The notes below the pieces were generated by a model, which was not told the DNA's origin, searched no databases, and saw only the letters and a program-made list of their open reading frames with translations. From NCBI GenBank assembly GCA_014529385.2, contig CM043963.1, positions 106,855,912-106,919,911 of the forward strand: a DNA stretch of 64,000 bases, given 5' to 3'. The DNA comes from Adiantum capillus-veneris (Eukaryota > Streptophyta > Polypodiopsida > Polypodiales > Pteridaceae). Position 1 is the stretch's first letter. Each line of letters starts with the position of its first letter. Of the stretch, positions 49,352-60,375 are shown piece after piece. A program made the translations under genes and the position numbers.

Positions 49352-49610
49352 AGAATGAACAATGGTAATGATGGTGGTGGGCCATATGCATTGATGTTCC
49401 AGCAGTACAAGGCAATAGCACAAGCTATGGTCCGCTTTACAAATAATGGTAATGATGGTAGCGGACCGTATGCATTTATGTTTCCCGCAGTGCAAGGTAG
49501 CACAAGCTATGGTCTGCATTACAAATAATCGTAATGATGGTGGTGGACCTTATGCATTGATGTTTCCCTTAGTGCAAGGCATTAGCACAAGCTTATGGCT
49601 TGCTTTACAG
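49352..49610. repeat. Three-copy tandem repeat, about 82-bp period, just after the PPR locus
   Basis: Units near 49358, 49441 and 49523 share GGTAATGATGGT, GG(A/G)CC(A/G)TATGCATT(G/T)ATGTT, AAGGCA or similar, and AGCACAAGCTATGGTC. They may derive from the 3' coding/UTR part of the PPR gene. The plus frame reads NNGNDGSGPYAFMF. Confidence 0.8.
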
Positions 49611-50040
49611 ACATGCATGGACAATCCTAAAAGTGATGGTTATGGGGAAATGTGCCTTTGCTGTTGACAGACGAACCAGCTATGAATAGCTGATTCTCGC
49701 TCAAGGGGCCTCTAATTCTGTGGGGAACCTGCTAGCACAGACCATTGGACAAGGGGGCAATTTCACATCGAGGCCAATACACCTTGGTTAGATCATGAAT
49801 GAAACACTAGCTCTCTAGCACGCAAGTCCTATAAGAGTGAGCAGAAGGTGTCGGATTCTAATCTCCACGGACAGCGCTCATCTGGTCCAGCATGAGCAAC
49901 GCAACTTATTCAAGTCTCCAGCTAAAAACACGCAAAAAGATGAAAATGGAAGACAAAATTATGTACATGCAAGATATCACATGAAGCTTTGGGTTTAACA
50001 TCCAAGCACAAAAGTGAACGTGGAGCTTGGCAAAGGGGTT
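49611..50040. other. Intergenic, no gene recognised
   Basis: Nothing identifiable between the tandem repeat and the LTR array. Confidence 0.4.
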
Positions 50041-50553
50041 TGTAACAGGTTGGGCACACCAAGTTTAGAATATGTTGTGACACGAGAGAGAATCACTTTA
50101 AAAATACTTCACAACTTAAGTCACAATTCAATTCGAGACGACATGGCCCGGTATTGGCCCCAAAAACTTGGCACCCCTTTCGGTATTTTTTAATTTTATT
50201 AAATCTTGAGCCAAGTACAACTCTCGTAGGTGACCTCCGCTCTCAGACTCTGCATTTAGATGCTCCGAGAAGTGAGGCCCTTAGGAATTATTTATTCTTA
50301 CAAGGGATGCCAAAAGCAGTTAAACTCAAATGCGACGAGTTCCCCAAAAGCAACTAGGTCTAAAAACTGCAAAAAGGAGTCGGCACAATTTACAATTCTG
50401 TAAAGTTTCAACGCAAAAAGGAGCATGTTCGTACACGTTGCCATGTCAACCGGAAAAGCGGAAATTCGTAGTGTTGGTCCATGTCAGTGTTCGTATCGCT
50501 TGCCATGTCACCCTTTTACCAAGGTGGTTATGCCACGTCACCACTTTGTGACA
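50041..50553 (-). repeat. LTR 1 of a minus-strand LTR array (3' LTR)
   Basis: On the minus strand runs from TGTCACAAAGTGG (50553) to ACCTGTTACA (50041). It is preceded by a purine tract AGAGGGGGATA just above 50553, as expected for a 3' LTR. Shares GACACGAGAGAGAATCACTT with LTR 3 and CCCCTTTCGGTATTT with LTR 2. Confidence 0.75.
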
Positions 50554-51786
50554 TATCCCCCTCTTGAAATTGCCCTTGATTATGTTTGCAAAATAGGCAG
50601 AGGCTATAAATCATTTCAGCAGACATTGACTCTTAAGTATCGGCGCACTGGACACGACACATCTAGCACTTGTACAAAGATCAATCACATCATTGCACAT
50701 GACATCACATGACAAATCAATCACATAAAAATTCATTCCAAATCTTAGACCATGACTGCCAGCAATGTATTTAGTAACCGCATCTAGATCTGCATCGAAC
50801 CTCATTGATGTCGCATTAACTAATCCCATATTGCGGTCATGTCTACAGAGATTTTTGACTCGAGCACTGTCGTGTGTGAGTAATCATTCGCCTCAAGCAT
50901 TGTCATGTGTGAGAAATCATTTTCGGGCCCATGTCGGAATACTTCTCTCATAAAAGTCATTCAGCAGATTATTGTCAGCCCATCAATATCCTTGAAATCC
51001 AAAGACAAATCAGTGACTTAATTCCATCGAGGTAATCTGTGACAAAGGAGTGGAGTAACTCCTGTGTTGTGCAGTCTCGCCTACACTAGATTCAATCTGC
51101 TGATATGTGGGAACTCTTGGAATAGCCACTGCTAGACCAAAAGCGTAAGGTAAAGTTCCAAATATGAGGAGTATCTGCTAGGTCCTCCTCTTCCATTCAT
51201 TTCGCATTCAATGCTGGATGGTTCTTATCTAAGATCTACCGTTCACTTTACCTTTCTCTTTCCTGTCTTGGAAAGCCATTATCTGTTCCTGAACGAGTAT
51301 CTTCTTGCTCTTTTTCAGGGTCATCCGAGAGCTATCACCGCTCCAAAGTCATCATTATCCTTTCATTCATAATTCGTGTTGTGGTCAAAACTCAAGATCT
51401 TTTTTTTTCAAAAAGTCTCATTCCATAAATTCATACATAAAAATAATGCTAATTCATCCATAAGGTTCTATCTAAAATTTGTTCTGGAATGATCGTCTTG
51501 CTATATTTCTATTATGTCAGTCATCTTGATTCTTGTGCCTTGTGAGGCAGCGTGCAACGATATGTCCTGGTTCTCCACATTCAAAATACTTTCCTGCTTT
51601 GAAATATTCATCTGTTTGGTCTTCAGTCAGTCGAGTTTGTGTATCTGTTTGTCGTCTTGTTTTTGTTCTGAATGGTCGAAGGTTCATCTTGTGGGTAAGT
51701 CAAGTTACCCAAATGCATAGCGAATCCCCTCTTAGCATGTTCCATCAATTGTTGAATGGACTTTGACTTCTTCTCCTGATACCATT
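50554..51786 (-). mobile_element. Short internal region between LTR 1 and LTR 2, non-autonomous
   Basis: 1.2 kb with no pol motifs. On the minus strand a primer-binding-like TGGTATCAGGAG sits next to LTR 2 (51785-51774), followed by short ORFs including SLLQWYQEKKSKSIQQLMEH read across the LTR junction, and the purine tract at the far end. Arrangement and size fit a TRIM or deletion-derivative element. Confidence 0.6.
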
Positions 51787-52277
51787 GTAACAGACTTTGG
51801 ACACTCCAAGTCAAGAATATACCTCGCGATAGCACCAAATAACCACTTCAAAACAGTTCACAGTACACAATTTAATTCGACACTGGCCCGGCGGAGTTCT
51901 AGGCCCCAAAGACTGGCGCCCCTTTCGGTATTTCTCTTTATATTAATCTAAGTTCAAAGTACAAGAGTGCGGGCAGGTGCTCACACTCAGACTCTGTGTC
52001 AAGATGCTTTGAGTTGTGAGAGGCCTGCTCACTTATTTAAAGTTACAAGGGTTTCCAAAAGCAGAGCCCCAAAAGCTGAAAATCAAAAGTTCAAAAGCTT
52101 GGCAAGTAAAGCAAAAGTTCTTCCTCTCTCTTTCTTTTAATAAAGAGAGTAGTCTTGAATTTATTTGGGGAGTCCACAACAAAACCTCTCAATCTGTTCC
52201 TTAAAACTAATTTTCTTGAAAGAAGAGGTCGGAAGGAAAGTATCCCAAAATCGTTCACAGTAATCATTCAAAGTGTC
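51787..52277 (-). repeat. LTR 2 of the array
   Basis: Ends AGTCTGTTACA (51787, minus). The start is placed near 52277, next to a GATCAGGGGGG purine run, by analogy with LTR 1; that edge is approximate. Clearly diverged from LTR 1, so this is not one young insertion. Confidence 0.6.
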
Positions 52278-53462
52278 CCCCCTGATCATCCAAAGATGGT
52301 TCTAGTCGGTTCTCACATCTCGTTCATACTCTTGGGTGAGTCATGAAGAAATAAAAATTTTCTTGAGTTTCAGCCACTTTGTCGGCGCTTGTTTCTAAGC
52401 AAAAGAGTCGACCACCATGTCCATGCATTGCCTTTCAGAAAGGATGTTGTCCGTCTAATCTTGGAGTGCTCTGTATAGCGGCCTTCCGAAAATGCTATAT
52501 CAAATTGTTGGATAAAGGCTAAGGCCTTAGGAGCATCTTGAAACCTTGAAAAGATTTTAAACTTTACCGCTTGTCCACCTTTAAATTCCTTGGCCTTCTT
52601 GCCCTTGTCGTCGAGAAAATCATACCGATTAGCTTTGTAAAAGTGCTTCCTTTTTTAATAAAACGTATAGTCCGCTCGTCGTTTCTTGCCCTTTCTGTCC
52701 TCATCACTCGAGTCAAAAAAGGATGAGCTATCCGAGCTGTCAGAAGAAGATAAGGACGAGCTGGACAATGCTTCGAAGCCTACACGCTTCTTCTGTTTTC
52801 TTGCTTTCTCAAAAGAAGATTTTCAGCCCAAGTAACCAGGGAAGTTAGCTCCCTTGTTACGTTTCTTCAATTGCTTCTCCTTTGACCCAAATAGTTGGTT
52901 GACTCGCTTTTCAATAATGTCCTCGAGTTCATCTTCTAAAAAACATACGTGGGACACGATGTTTCTTGATTGCCGATTTTATTGGTGACTCGACGACTTT
53001 CTGCCAATTAGTATGCACTTCATCCATTGGGTGTCGGGTCAAAAATTTGGCATACTGTGTATTCTTGGCAAACTGGAGCATTTGTTTTGCGCACTCCTCA
53101 ACCTATTGTTGACGTTGCATCTCCATTTCTTATTGTGAAGGCCGAGGTGGCCCGTACTCATTCCCTGCTAATCCACTTGAAATTTTTGTATTGCCTCCCG
53201 CTTCGGAGATGACAAATGGAATTGTTTGATTCTTTTCGGAATCTATATGTAATATGGGATTCTTTATGGCTTTATGCCTTGTAAGACAGAGCGATGAAGA
53301 TAGGAGCGTGCCCAATGCGTGACGAAGTAAGGGTGGGAGTGGCTAATAAGTCCGGTGTTGGGGCACAAAGATTGTTCAATAAAAAGTGTCCAAGTGCCCT
53401 GTTTGCTCTTGATAGGACAGGTATGCTTTGAGAAAAGCACACGCCTGATGCTCTGATACCAC
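52278..53462 (-). mobile_element. Internal region between LTR 2 and LTR 3 with a broken gag-like frame
   Basis: On the minus strand TGGTATCAGAGC (53461-53450) lies next to LTR 3, a leader follows, then a frame (about 52640-52430) with NRYDFLDDKGKKAKEFKGG and DAPKALAFIQQFDIAFSEG, resembling the retrotransposon gag domain of Ty3-like elements. Stops and shifts break it. No protease, RT or integrase is present. Confidence 0.6.
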
Positions 53463-53575
53463 TGTAACAGGCTTGGGCTCCCCAGGGCTAGAGTCTGTCG
53501 CGACACGAGAGAGAATCACTTTAAAAATACTTCACAACTTAAGTCACAGTCCAATTCGAGACTACATGACCCGCC
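53463..53575 (-). repeat. LTR 3 of the array, truncated
   Basis: Begins (plus) TGTAACAGGCTTGGG and follows LTR 1 through GACACGAGAGAGAATCACTT and TACTTCACAACTTAAGTCAC, then similarity ends near 53575. Confidence 0.75.
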
Positions 53576-53902
53576 GTCCAGAGCATTAAGTGCCTGACAA
53601 AAGTGGGCTCATTGAATCATCTTTAAAGTATTAGCCATGTATCAGGGTTGGGCAAGGGCTGCATACCATCGGCGGACAAGAGCCATGCATAGTCATTCCC
53701 AATAACTACCAGCACATATGAGATTCAAGGTACCAACTTAAATGGTGAGATGTGGAATGGGGGCTTTTAAACATCTCATTTCGGGTTTAGGAAGTAATGT
53801 GGGCAAATGTTGTGAACGACAATGTTAAAGTATTTGCCTAATTTTACCAATCCAAATTGGAATTTGAAAAGCGAATGGCAATTGTGGCAAATAAACTGAA
53901 TT

Positions 53903-53996
53903 GAGATGGTCAGATAATTGTTGGCATTGCATAGTCCCAATAACCACTGAGATGGTCAGATAATTGTAGGCATTGCATAGTCCCAATAACCACTAA
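53903..53996. repeat. 46-bp tandem duplication
   Basis: GAGATGGTCAGATAATTG(T/A) followed by GGCATTGCATAGTCCC occurs twice head to tail. Confidence 0.9.
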
Positions 53997-53999
53997 GAC

Positions 54000-54215
54000 A
54001 AAATGAAATCAAGATGTCACTCAGAATGATGGCATTGAAGAGTGTGCGGTGCATGTGGAGTGCGAGGGAGGAGATGAGCAGATACACTATGTAGGTGGAG
54101 TTCAGTATGAGAGTTACCCTCTCATGCTCCTTATTCTATATTACAGTAAAGAATAAGTGAGTTAGTAGTGAAGGGTTAGTAATGGGTGTCCGGCCAATTA
54201 GCATGACCTCCAACA
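54000..54215 (-). repeat. LTR (part) of copia family D
   Basis: On the minus strand a TGTTGGAGG start at 54215 follows the purine tract TTTAGGTGGGAAAT. Similar to 12840-13050. The other end is not defined. Confidence 0.55.
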
Positions 54216-57200
54216 ATTTCCCACCTAAAGACCAACGTGGCGCAAGTGGCCTATCAACCTATACAACCGTGAAGCATTTGAGTGGCTTTACCCTACACCC
54301 ATCATCTCAATGCAATGTGAAAACCCCTCTGAAGTTAAACTCTTCGTGAGGGCATCTGCAGGTTGTCATCGTATGAACCTTGACTATCTCGATGTGCTAG
54401 CTAGTATGTACTGTATCACGAAATACATGACCACTATGTGTTTCGATTTGGAGTAAAACACGTGGTTTGTAGCTAACACAATAGCGCTCTGACTATCACA
54501 ATGCAACACTGGAGTCTGATAAATGCCAAGGTCTCCCACTAGATGAGCTAACCATACAGCTTCCTTGCTACCACTAGAAATTGCAACATACTTTGGCGTT
54601 GTCGTGGTGGAAGATGAAGTGCAATCCTGGAGACATGATCTTCGTGACATGGCTGCTCCAACAAATAAGAATACATAGCCAGACATAGATCTTCAATTAT
54701 CCACACAGCCCGTACAATCCACATCTGTGTAACACACTGTGGATGCATCATCATAAACACTTGCTTGTTGTACCCTTAAGGTATTTCAGAATATGGTTCA
54801 CCACTTTCTAGTGCTTCTTGCTAGGATTTGCCATAAATCTGTCAACCACTCCCACTGCAAATGTGATGTTTGGTATGGTGGCTACCATGGTATACATAAC
54901 ACTGCCTACTGCTGAAGAATATGGCACCTTTGTAGTTTTTCCTTACTTAGCATTAGATTTGGAGCATCATTCTTGCTAAGTTTTGCATATGCTTGCATTG
55001 AGGTACTCAATGTAGCCTTCGTCTCCTTTATATTAAAATGTTGCTTGTGGATAAACGTTTCTTGAGATAACTCCAGTAATCCACATGTTCTATCCCTCTT
55101 GATATGCATACCAAGAAAATGAATTGCATCTCCCAAATCCTTCATAGCAAATTGCGTGCTAAGTGACTTCTTGTCATAAAATCTAATATCTAATATCTAA
55201 CCAACCCAAATGATTTTCTCATATTAAATTGATCACTTAATGTGGGAGAATAAACGGGAACAAGTGTTAAGATATAGACATGTGCTTATAGATCTATCTC
55301 AACACGGGGCCAATGGTAAAGGGACCCAAATGAGAGATGGTCTATCAAAGAGAAAGGCTAACAAATGGAGCATAAGACCTTAGGGTTAGCTTCATTGAAG
55401 ACCTCCAATAATGTGTGTAAAATGCCTTTGACCTTAGGTAAGCTAGGGCTGATCTTGAGGCGCGGGAACCCGACCCAGCTCGAGGTGCTTATCCTGCTTG
55501 TCATGCTTGATGACTAAGGTGCTTGATGATTGAGGTGCTTGAGATGCTTGAGGTGCTTAATTATTGAGATGCTTGAGGTGATTGACATGCTTGAGATGCT
55601 AGGGTTGCACTTGAGGTGAGAACCCAGCCCAAGCTTAAAGTGCTTATGAGCCAAGCTTGTGGTGGGAACTGGGCCTATGCATGAGGGGCTTGAGGTGTCA
55701 AAAAGTCAAAGATTCAATCCCTACAAGGAGGGGGCAAGCCCTACATGAGGGGGGATGAGAGAGAACACCCACACACTCACACAAGGCATGCATGGTACAA
55801 AGAAAGCAAAAGGGACACTTGTCAAGTTTCTCCTCATGTTTCCCTCATGGTGTGCCTGAAGCCTATTGGTTGGCCATCCAAGGGGTCCAATAATAATTTA
55901 GGAGATTTAATTAATTGATTTAGCATTTATCTAGCCCTCTCTCTCAAAGGGGAAAGGGGGACACTTGTCTCAAGACTACCCTTGCTGCTTGTAATGCCTC
56001 CTGCTTGTGATTGGCTAGGCCTAGAGGGGTCCAATGAGCTTCAAGCATGAGCTACAAGGGGAGGTCAACCCAAGCAAGCTAGGGGGTTGCTTAGGGGGTA
56101 TACTCACCCACACACACTCACAAACACTCTCATTGTGTGCTATGCAAAGTGCAAGAGCTCCCTCTCCTTCTCCAAGCAAGTAGAGGTTGAGAGCCTACAC
56201 CAACACTCTTGGATATGGAGTGCAAATCCAACCAAGAGCCATGCTTCAATGCTTAAGCTTGCCATCTCCTTCTTCTTCATTACTATGCTATTATGTATGC
56301 TAGCAACAAGAGTTATGATAAGTGAGGAACTAATTCTTTCTCCTACGAAATTTTTCTTCTTCCTCTTCCCTACCCTCATTCCCTGCTAGCTCTCTCCACC
56401 TTCGAAGGTGTTTGAGGTCTTGGGACTAAGGCTTGGGATAGTTAAAGCTTTCTTCAAGTTTATGTTATGTTTGTGATGCATGAAGCTTTCCATCTTCATT
56501 GCATCACCTAGGTCACAAGGAACACAAAGATTGTATTGTAACAAGTCTCTCTTAATGGGAGAAATCATAATACAAATGCCTATTGGAGGGGGGACCGGCT
56601 CCACATAAATCCGGTCCTCAATTGTTGTCATGTTCTCTAAATTCTCTCTCTTGCAAAAGTATTGTTCATGCCAAGTTAACTAATTGCTATGATTATGTTG
56701 CTATCTTCAACTATGTTCACCCGCTATGCTCACAAAGTCATTTCTCAAAAGTACTTTCATTAATTTTCGCTACTCTCAAGTTAAATAGGCCCATTCCATT
56801 ACACTTCTTCAAGATGGAAATCTCGTCTTTAAAATTCTTGGCAATGAGCATACCATCGACATAAAGTATCAAGATGATAAGTGAACCATCATTCAACTTT
56901 TGGGTATACAAGCAATGATCTTCTTGTCTCTGTACATAACCTTGGGATTGCATGTACTTATCAAATTTTTGGTACCACTGTCTTGAACCTTGCTTTAGGC
57001 CATACAAGGCTTTATGCAATCTACACACGAGCTTGTAGGCTTTGCAGGTTTAACGTCAAAACCTTCTCATTGTTTCAGGTAGATTTATTTTTCTTGTTTG
57101 CCCTCTGGCAACTCTATTAGTTCCCAAATATCCTTTTCAACAATCAAGTTATACTCTAATTTCATTGTTAATTGCCACTTCACACTATCTTCCATTTGAA

Positions 57201-57420
57201 TAGCCTCTTGGTACCAGGAAGGCTCTTTGTAGTCAGTGACCAACAATAGTCTCACGCTGGTTGAAAATGCTCAAGGGCACGAGAGACTCACTTATTTGTG
57301 GCACCTTTCTTTGCTATAACTTTTGTAAACATCTTCAATTGATTCTTGGATGTTGAGGTTTGGTTCCACACTTGAATGTCCATCTTGGATTGCTTGGGTC
57401 TTGGTCTGCAACATTAAGCC
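54216..57420 (-). mobile_element. Degenerate Ty1/copia (family D) interrupted by a solo LTR
   Basis: Minus strand, high to low: a pre-RT segment ending in EPSWYQEAIQME (about 57210), RT LHKALYGLKQGSRQWYQKFD (57025-56960), YVDGMLIA (56870-56850, YVDD altered to YVDG, which removes a catalytic Asp), then the solo LTR 55172-56803, then RT continuing MKDLGDAIHFLGMHIKRD (55145-55090), RNase H with SGYVFLFVGAAMSRRSCLQD and VLHCDSQSAIVLATNHVFYS (54690-54430), and its decayed end near 54290. Outside the LTR the RT frame is continuous. Integrase and gag are missing. Confidence 0.87.
55172..56803 (+). repeat. Solo LTR of copia family A with perfect target duplication
   Basis: 1632 bp, TGTCATAAAATC to CCATTACA. 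Flanked by CTTCT at 55167-55171 and 56804-56808. It inserted in the plus orientation into the minus-strand family D RT; removing the LTR and one CTTCT restores an open RT frame across the site. Homologous to 13890-15909 but without the palindromic expansion. Confidence 0.93.
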
Positions 57421-58047
57421 GTTAAGTGATTATCTCCCTAGGGCTTGAGTATTCAAATATTGTAGACAAGAAATTCAAGTTATTAACTTTTGCGATACAC
57501 CTTTTACAAATCAAACATGAATACAAAGATGTAGAGTATCAAAAGATAATTACAATGTGAGCCTCTTAAATCCATAGCTGCAATATGAACATTCAACACT
57601 TTACCTTTTCCAAGAGCAAGTATTTGTACATTGTTGAATTTAGACCAATCCATTATGGCCTACATTGCTGAAATGTATTGGAGTCAAGTTTTCCAAGCCA
57701 TGATTAACAGCTTACAAATGACTCTTTTGGAGGTACTAGTGCCAGTTCCCAATGTTGTTGAATATATAGAATCTACTAAAAGAAGAGATAATTAATAAAG
57801 AATCCTTCTAATTTTTTTAAAAAAAGGTCCAATAAGTCATTCCTGGGAAAAATACACTAACCACACATGCTTTGCAAGAATTGCCACTTAAGGATCCTTT
57901 GCCAACATTGAAAATGAGTAACCCTTGAAAAGCCTTACATGCACCCCTTGCATTCCACTGCATTGGAACCAATAACTCTACTCCATTGTAAACCTTTGGT
58001 AGCCATGAGCAAGCATACTCCTGCTAGAAATTACTTGCATTGTGCAT
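57421..58047. other. Intergenic, no gene recognised
   Basis: AT-rich, no ORF or repeat of note. Confidence 0.4.
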
Positions 58048-58073
58048 AGTTCTCTCTCTCTCTCTCTCTCTCT

Positions 58074-58154
<81 letters not shown>
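58048..58154. repeat. (CT)n(GT)n(GA)n compound microsatellite
   Basis: About 14 CT, about 16 GT, then about 20 GA units. The CT and GA arms are complementary, so the tract can fold with the GT block as loop. Confidence 0.95.
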
Positions 58155-58159
<5 letters not shown>

Positions 58160-58324
58160 TGAGGAAGGAGATGTTGTAGCAACTGTGGAAAGAGATCTCA
58201 GAAGGGATAGGGAGCTAGAGTAGAAAAGTTGATGTTGCACATCAAGAAAGAGGTTATGGAACTCAAAAGAGAGATGCAAGCTTAAGAAGAGAGCAAAAGT
58301 GGGCTAGGGAACTCGATCAAGGAA

Positions 58325-58534
58325 GAAGATGTTGGAGCTATAGAGAAAGAGGTTGCAGATTTAAAAGGAGATGTTGGAGTTATGGAGAAAGAGATTGAAA
58401 ATCGAGAAGGACATGTTGGAGCTATGGAGAAAGAGGATGCAGATCTAGAAAGAGATGTTGGAGCTATAGAGAAAGAGATTGTAGGTCTAGAATTAGATGA
58501 TGTAGCTATGGAGGAAGAGGTTGCAAATCTAGAA
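58325..58534 (+). repeat. 42-bp minisatellite encoding a 14-residue heptad pair
   Basis: Five consecutive 42-bp units stay in one frame with consensus (G/R/E)DVGA(M/I)EKE(I/V)ADLE. Hydrophobic residues recur at heptad-like spacing, so the peptide would form a coiled coil. An open frame starts at an ATG at 58382 and runs to 58792, but its second half is the (CA)n/(GA)n microsatellite. Older, broken copies of similar coiled-coil coding seem to extend upstream to about 58190. Whether any product is made is unknown. Confidence 0.75.
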
Positions 58535-58627
58535 GGAGATGTTACAAAGCTAAAATGGTGTGTGCTAGGTTACTCTTCAAAAAGATGCCCTAATATGAGA
58601 ATAGGAGGAGAGAGAGATGTCAAGGCG

Positions 58628-58736
<109 letters not shown>

Positions 58737-58939
58737 CAATTTACTCAGTTAAGGACAAGTTGATAGCAAGTCACTATTCTACTCATAACTAGAGGTAGAA
58801 GACTCGGATTCAAAAACTTTTTTAATCAAAACAAAGCTCTTTGAGCTCTACAACTTTGTAGCAGAGTTTGTGAGATAATTTCAAGTGCAAATATGTCTAA
58901 AATTAAAAACATAGAGGATGTTTTTATGATGCCTCATTG

Positions 58940-59840
58940 ATGGGGCAAAGGTGCGAAAGAAGGCTGATGCTTTGTGGATTTTCGCAAAGCGTTTGACACC
59001 GTCCCACGGGAGAGGCATTCTTGACGACTCCAGAGTTTGGGGATACCTTCAAAGATGATATGAGCCATCTACGTTGCCTGTGAGAGAGTGACATGGAGAG
59101 TTCGCTACCCAGGAGGTATGTCAAAGTCTATTGCTAGCACTATTGGTGTTAAGCAAGGATGAGTTTTGGATGAGTTTTGCACAGACAACGGACTCACAAT
59201 GAATCTTGGAAAAACCAAGCTCATGATCTTTCACAAATCCAAAGCAGTTCGACGAGCAACCATAATCACAGCAACAGGAGGACCAGTAGAGGTGGTCACC
59301 TCTGACATCTACCTGGGAGTCACATTCACCAGTAGACAGGGGCCCTTCTCCATGGCACATGCCGCCACTGACAGACTCACTAGAGGATATGGAACACTTG
59401 CCATGGAGCACATGGTCTTGACCGAGAGAATTTGCCACCTTTCCAATATGACCCCGACTCCCCCCAGCTTCATCTCTCACGTAGTGAGAGAAACATAGGG
59501 ATATTTGGTAGCTCTATATTAGACAGACTTGGATCACATCCCCCCTCTGGTGGAAGATGTCACACTATAGAGACCATTTTCTTACCATATTGGAGGATGG
59601 GTTCATACAGGGACCATGCTATATGGAAACCTACATGCCACACAACTCACGGGTGGCAATTGATCAGCTCAGAGTGCCATCACACAGACTAGAGATTGAG
59701 GTGAGGCGAGCTCATGACATTCCCATGAAGGTGTTAACCCTCGCGGCTTATGGATACCCTATCACCTACGACATACATCGTATTATTTATTTGGTAGAGT
59801 CAGGGACCGGGCTTGTCGGTCCAATAGGAAAAGGGTAAGA
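58940..59840 (+). mobile_element. LINE (non-LTR retrotransposon) relic
   Basis: Plus strand: CFVDFRKAFDTVPRE (about 58970-59015), LQSLGIPSKMI, ERVTWRVRYPGGMSKS and TIGVKQG of a LINE RT, then directly DEFCTDNGLTMNLGKTKLMI and YLGVTFTSRQGPFSMAHAA (59165-59370). The block with the catalytic FADD is missing, so an internal deletion removed it at about 59160. Further pieces to about 59840 (RRAHDIPMKV) resemble the C-terminal end. Different sequence family from the LINE at 44.8-46.0 kb. Confidence 0.82.
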
Positions 59841-60041
59841 GTGATCGCCGATGAGAGGCGCACTCTAACTGGAACATTCAAGGGTTAGTTGGCTAAGCAT
59901 GGGCGCCCAAGTGTGAATGGGCGAGCTCATATAAAAGTCACCTAAACCTAAAAATCATTCATTCTCTCATTTGTGCAATGCAAGAAGAGTGCTCTTGCTC
60001 CATCTCCTTCTCCGTCTCCCTTGTGTATTAGTGTGTGTGTG

Positions 60042-60126
<85 letters not shown>

Positions 60127-60353
60127 ATTGCGACGGCACGACGGCGACGAGGCAATTGACGGCGGCACAGCCGCGGCTCCTTCTTCTTAGCGACGAGGAC
60201 TCCTCCACGACAGAAAGCATAGAGTGGTGAGTGACACACCATCGTCATCTTTGAGCTCATTAGTTTAGGCTAGTTGCGTGCTTCGAGCCATCTGTGGCTC
60301 GCACACAGTGCTAGGTAAGGCCCTTGCTTCGATACGTACAACAAATGCCCACA
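59815..60353 (+). repeat. 5' LTR of a Ty3/gypsy element (left edge approximate)
   Basis: The right edge is fixed by CCCACA followed by a tRNA-Asp-like primer site. A TATA-like CATATAAAAG lies at about 59928. The left edge is guessed from a TGTCGG near 59815. It contains (GA)n at 60047-60125 and a GC-rich stretch after it. Confidence 0.55.
60047..60125. repeat. (GA)n microsatellite in the gypsy LTR
   Basis: About 39 GA units, just downstream of the TATA-like box. Confidence 0.96.
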
Positions 60354-60357
60354 TTTT

Positions 60358-60375
60358 TGGCATCGTTGTCAGGGA
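60358..60375 (+). other. Primer-binding site, tRNA-Asp type, decayed
   Basis: TGGCATCGTTGTCAGGGA matches the usual plant gypsy TGGCGCCGTTGCCGGGGA except at a few positions, mostly C-to-T/G-to-A type changes. This primer type is typical of Tat/Athila-like and related gypsy lineages. Confidence 0.75.
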
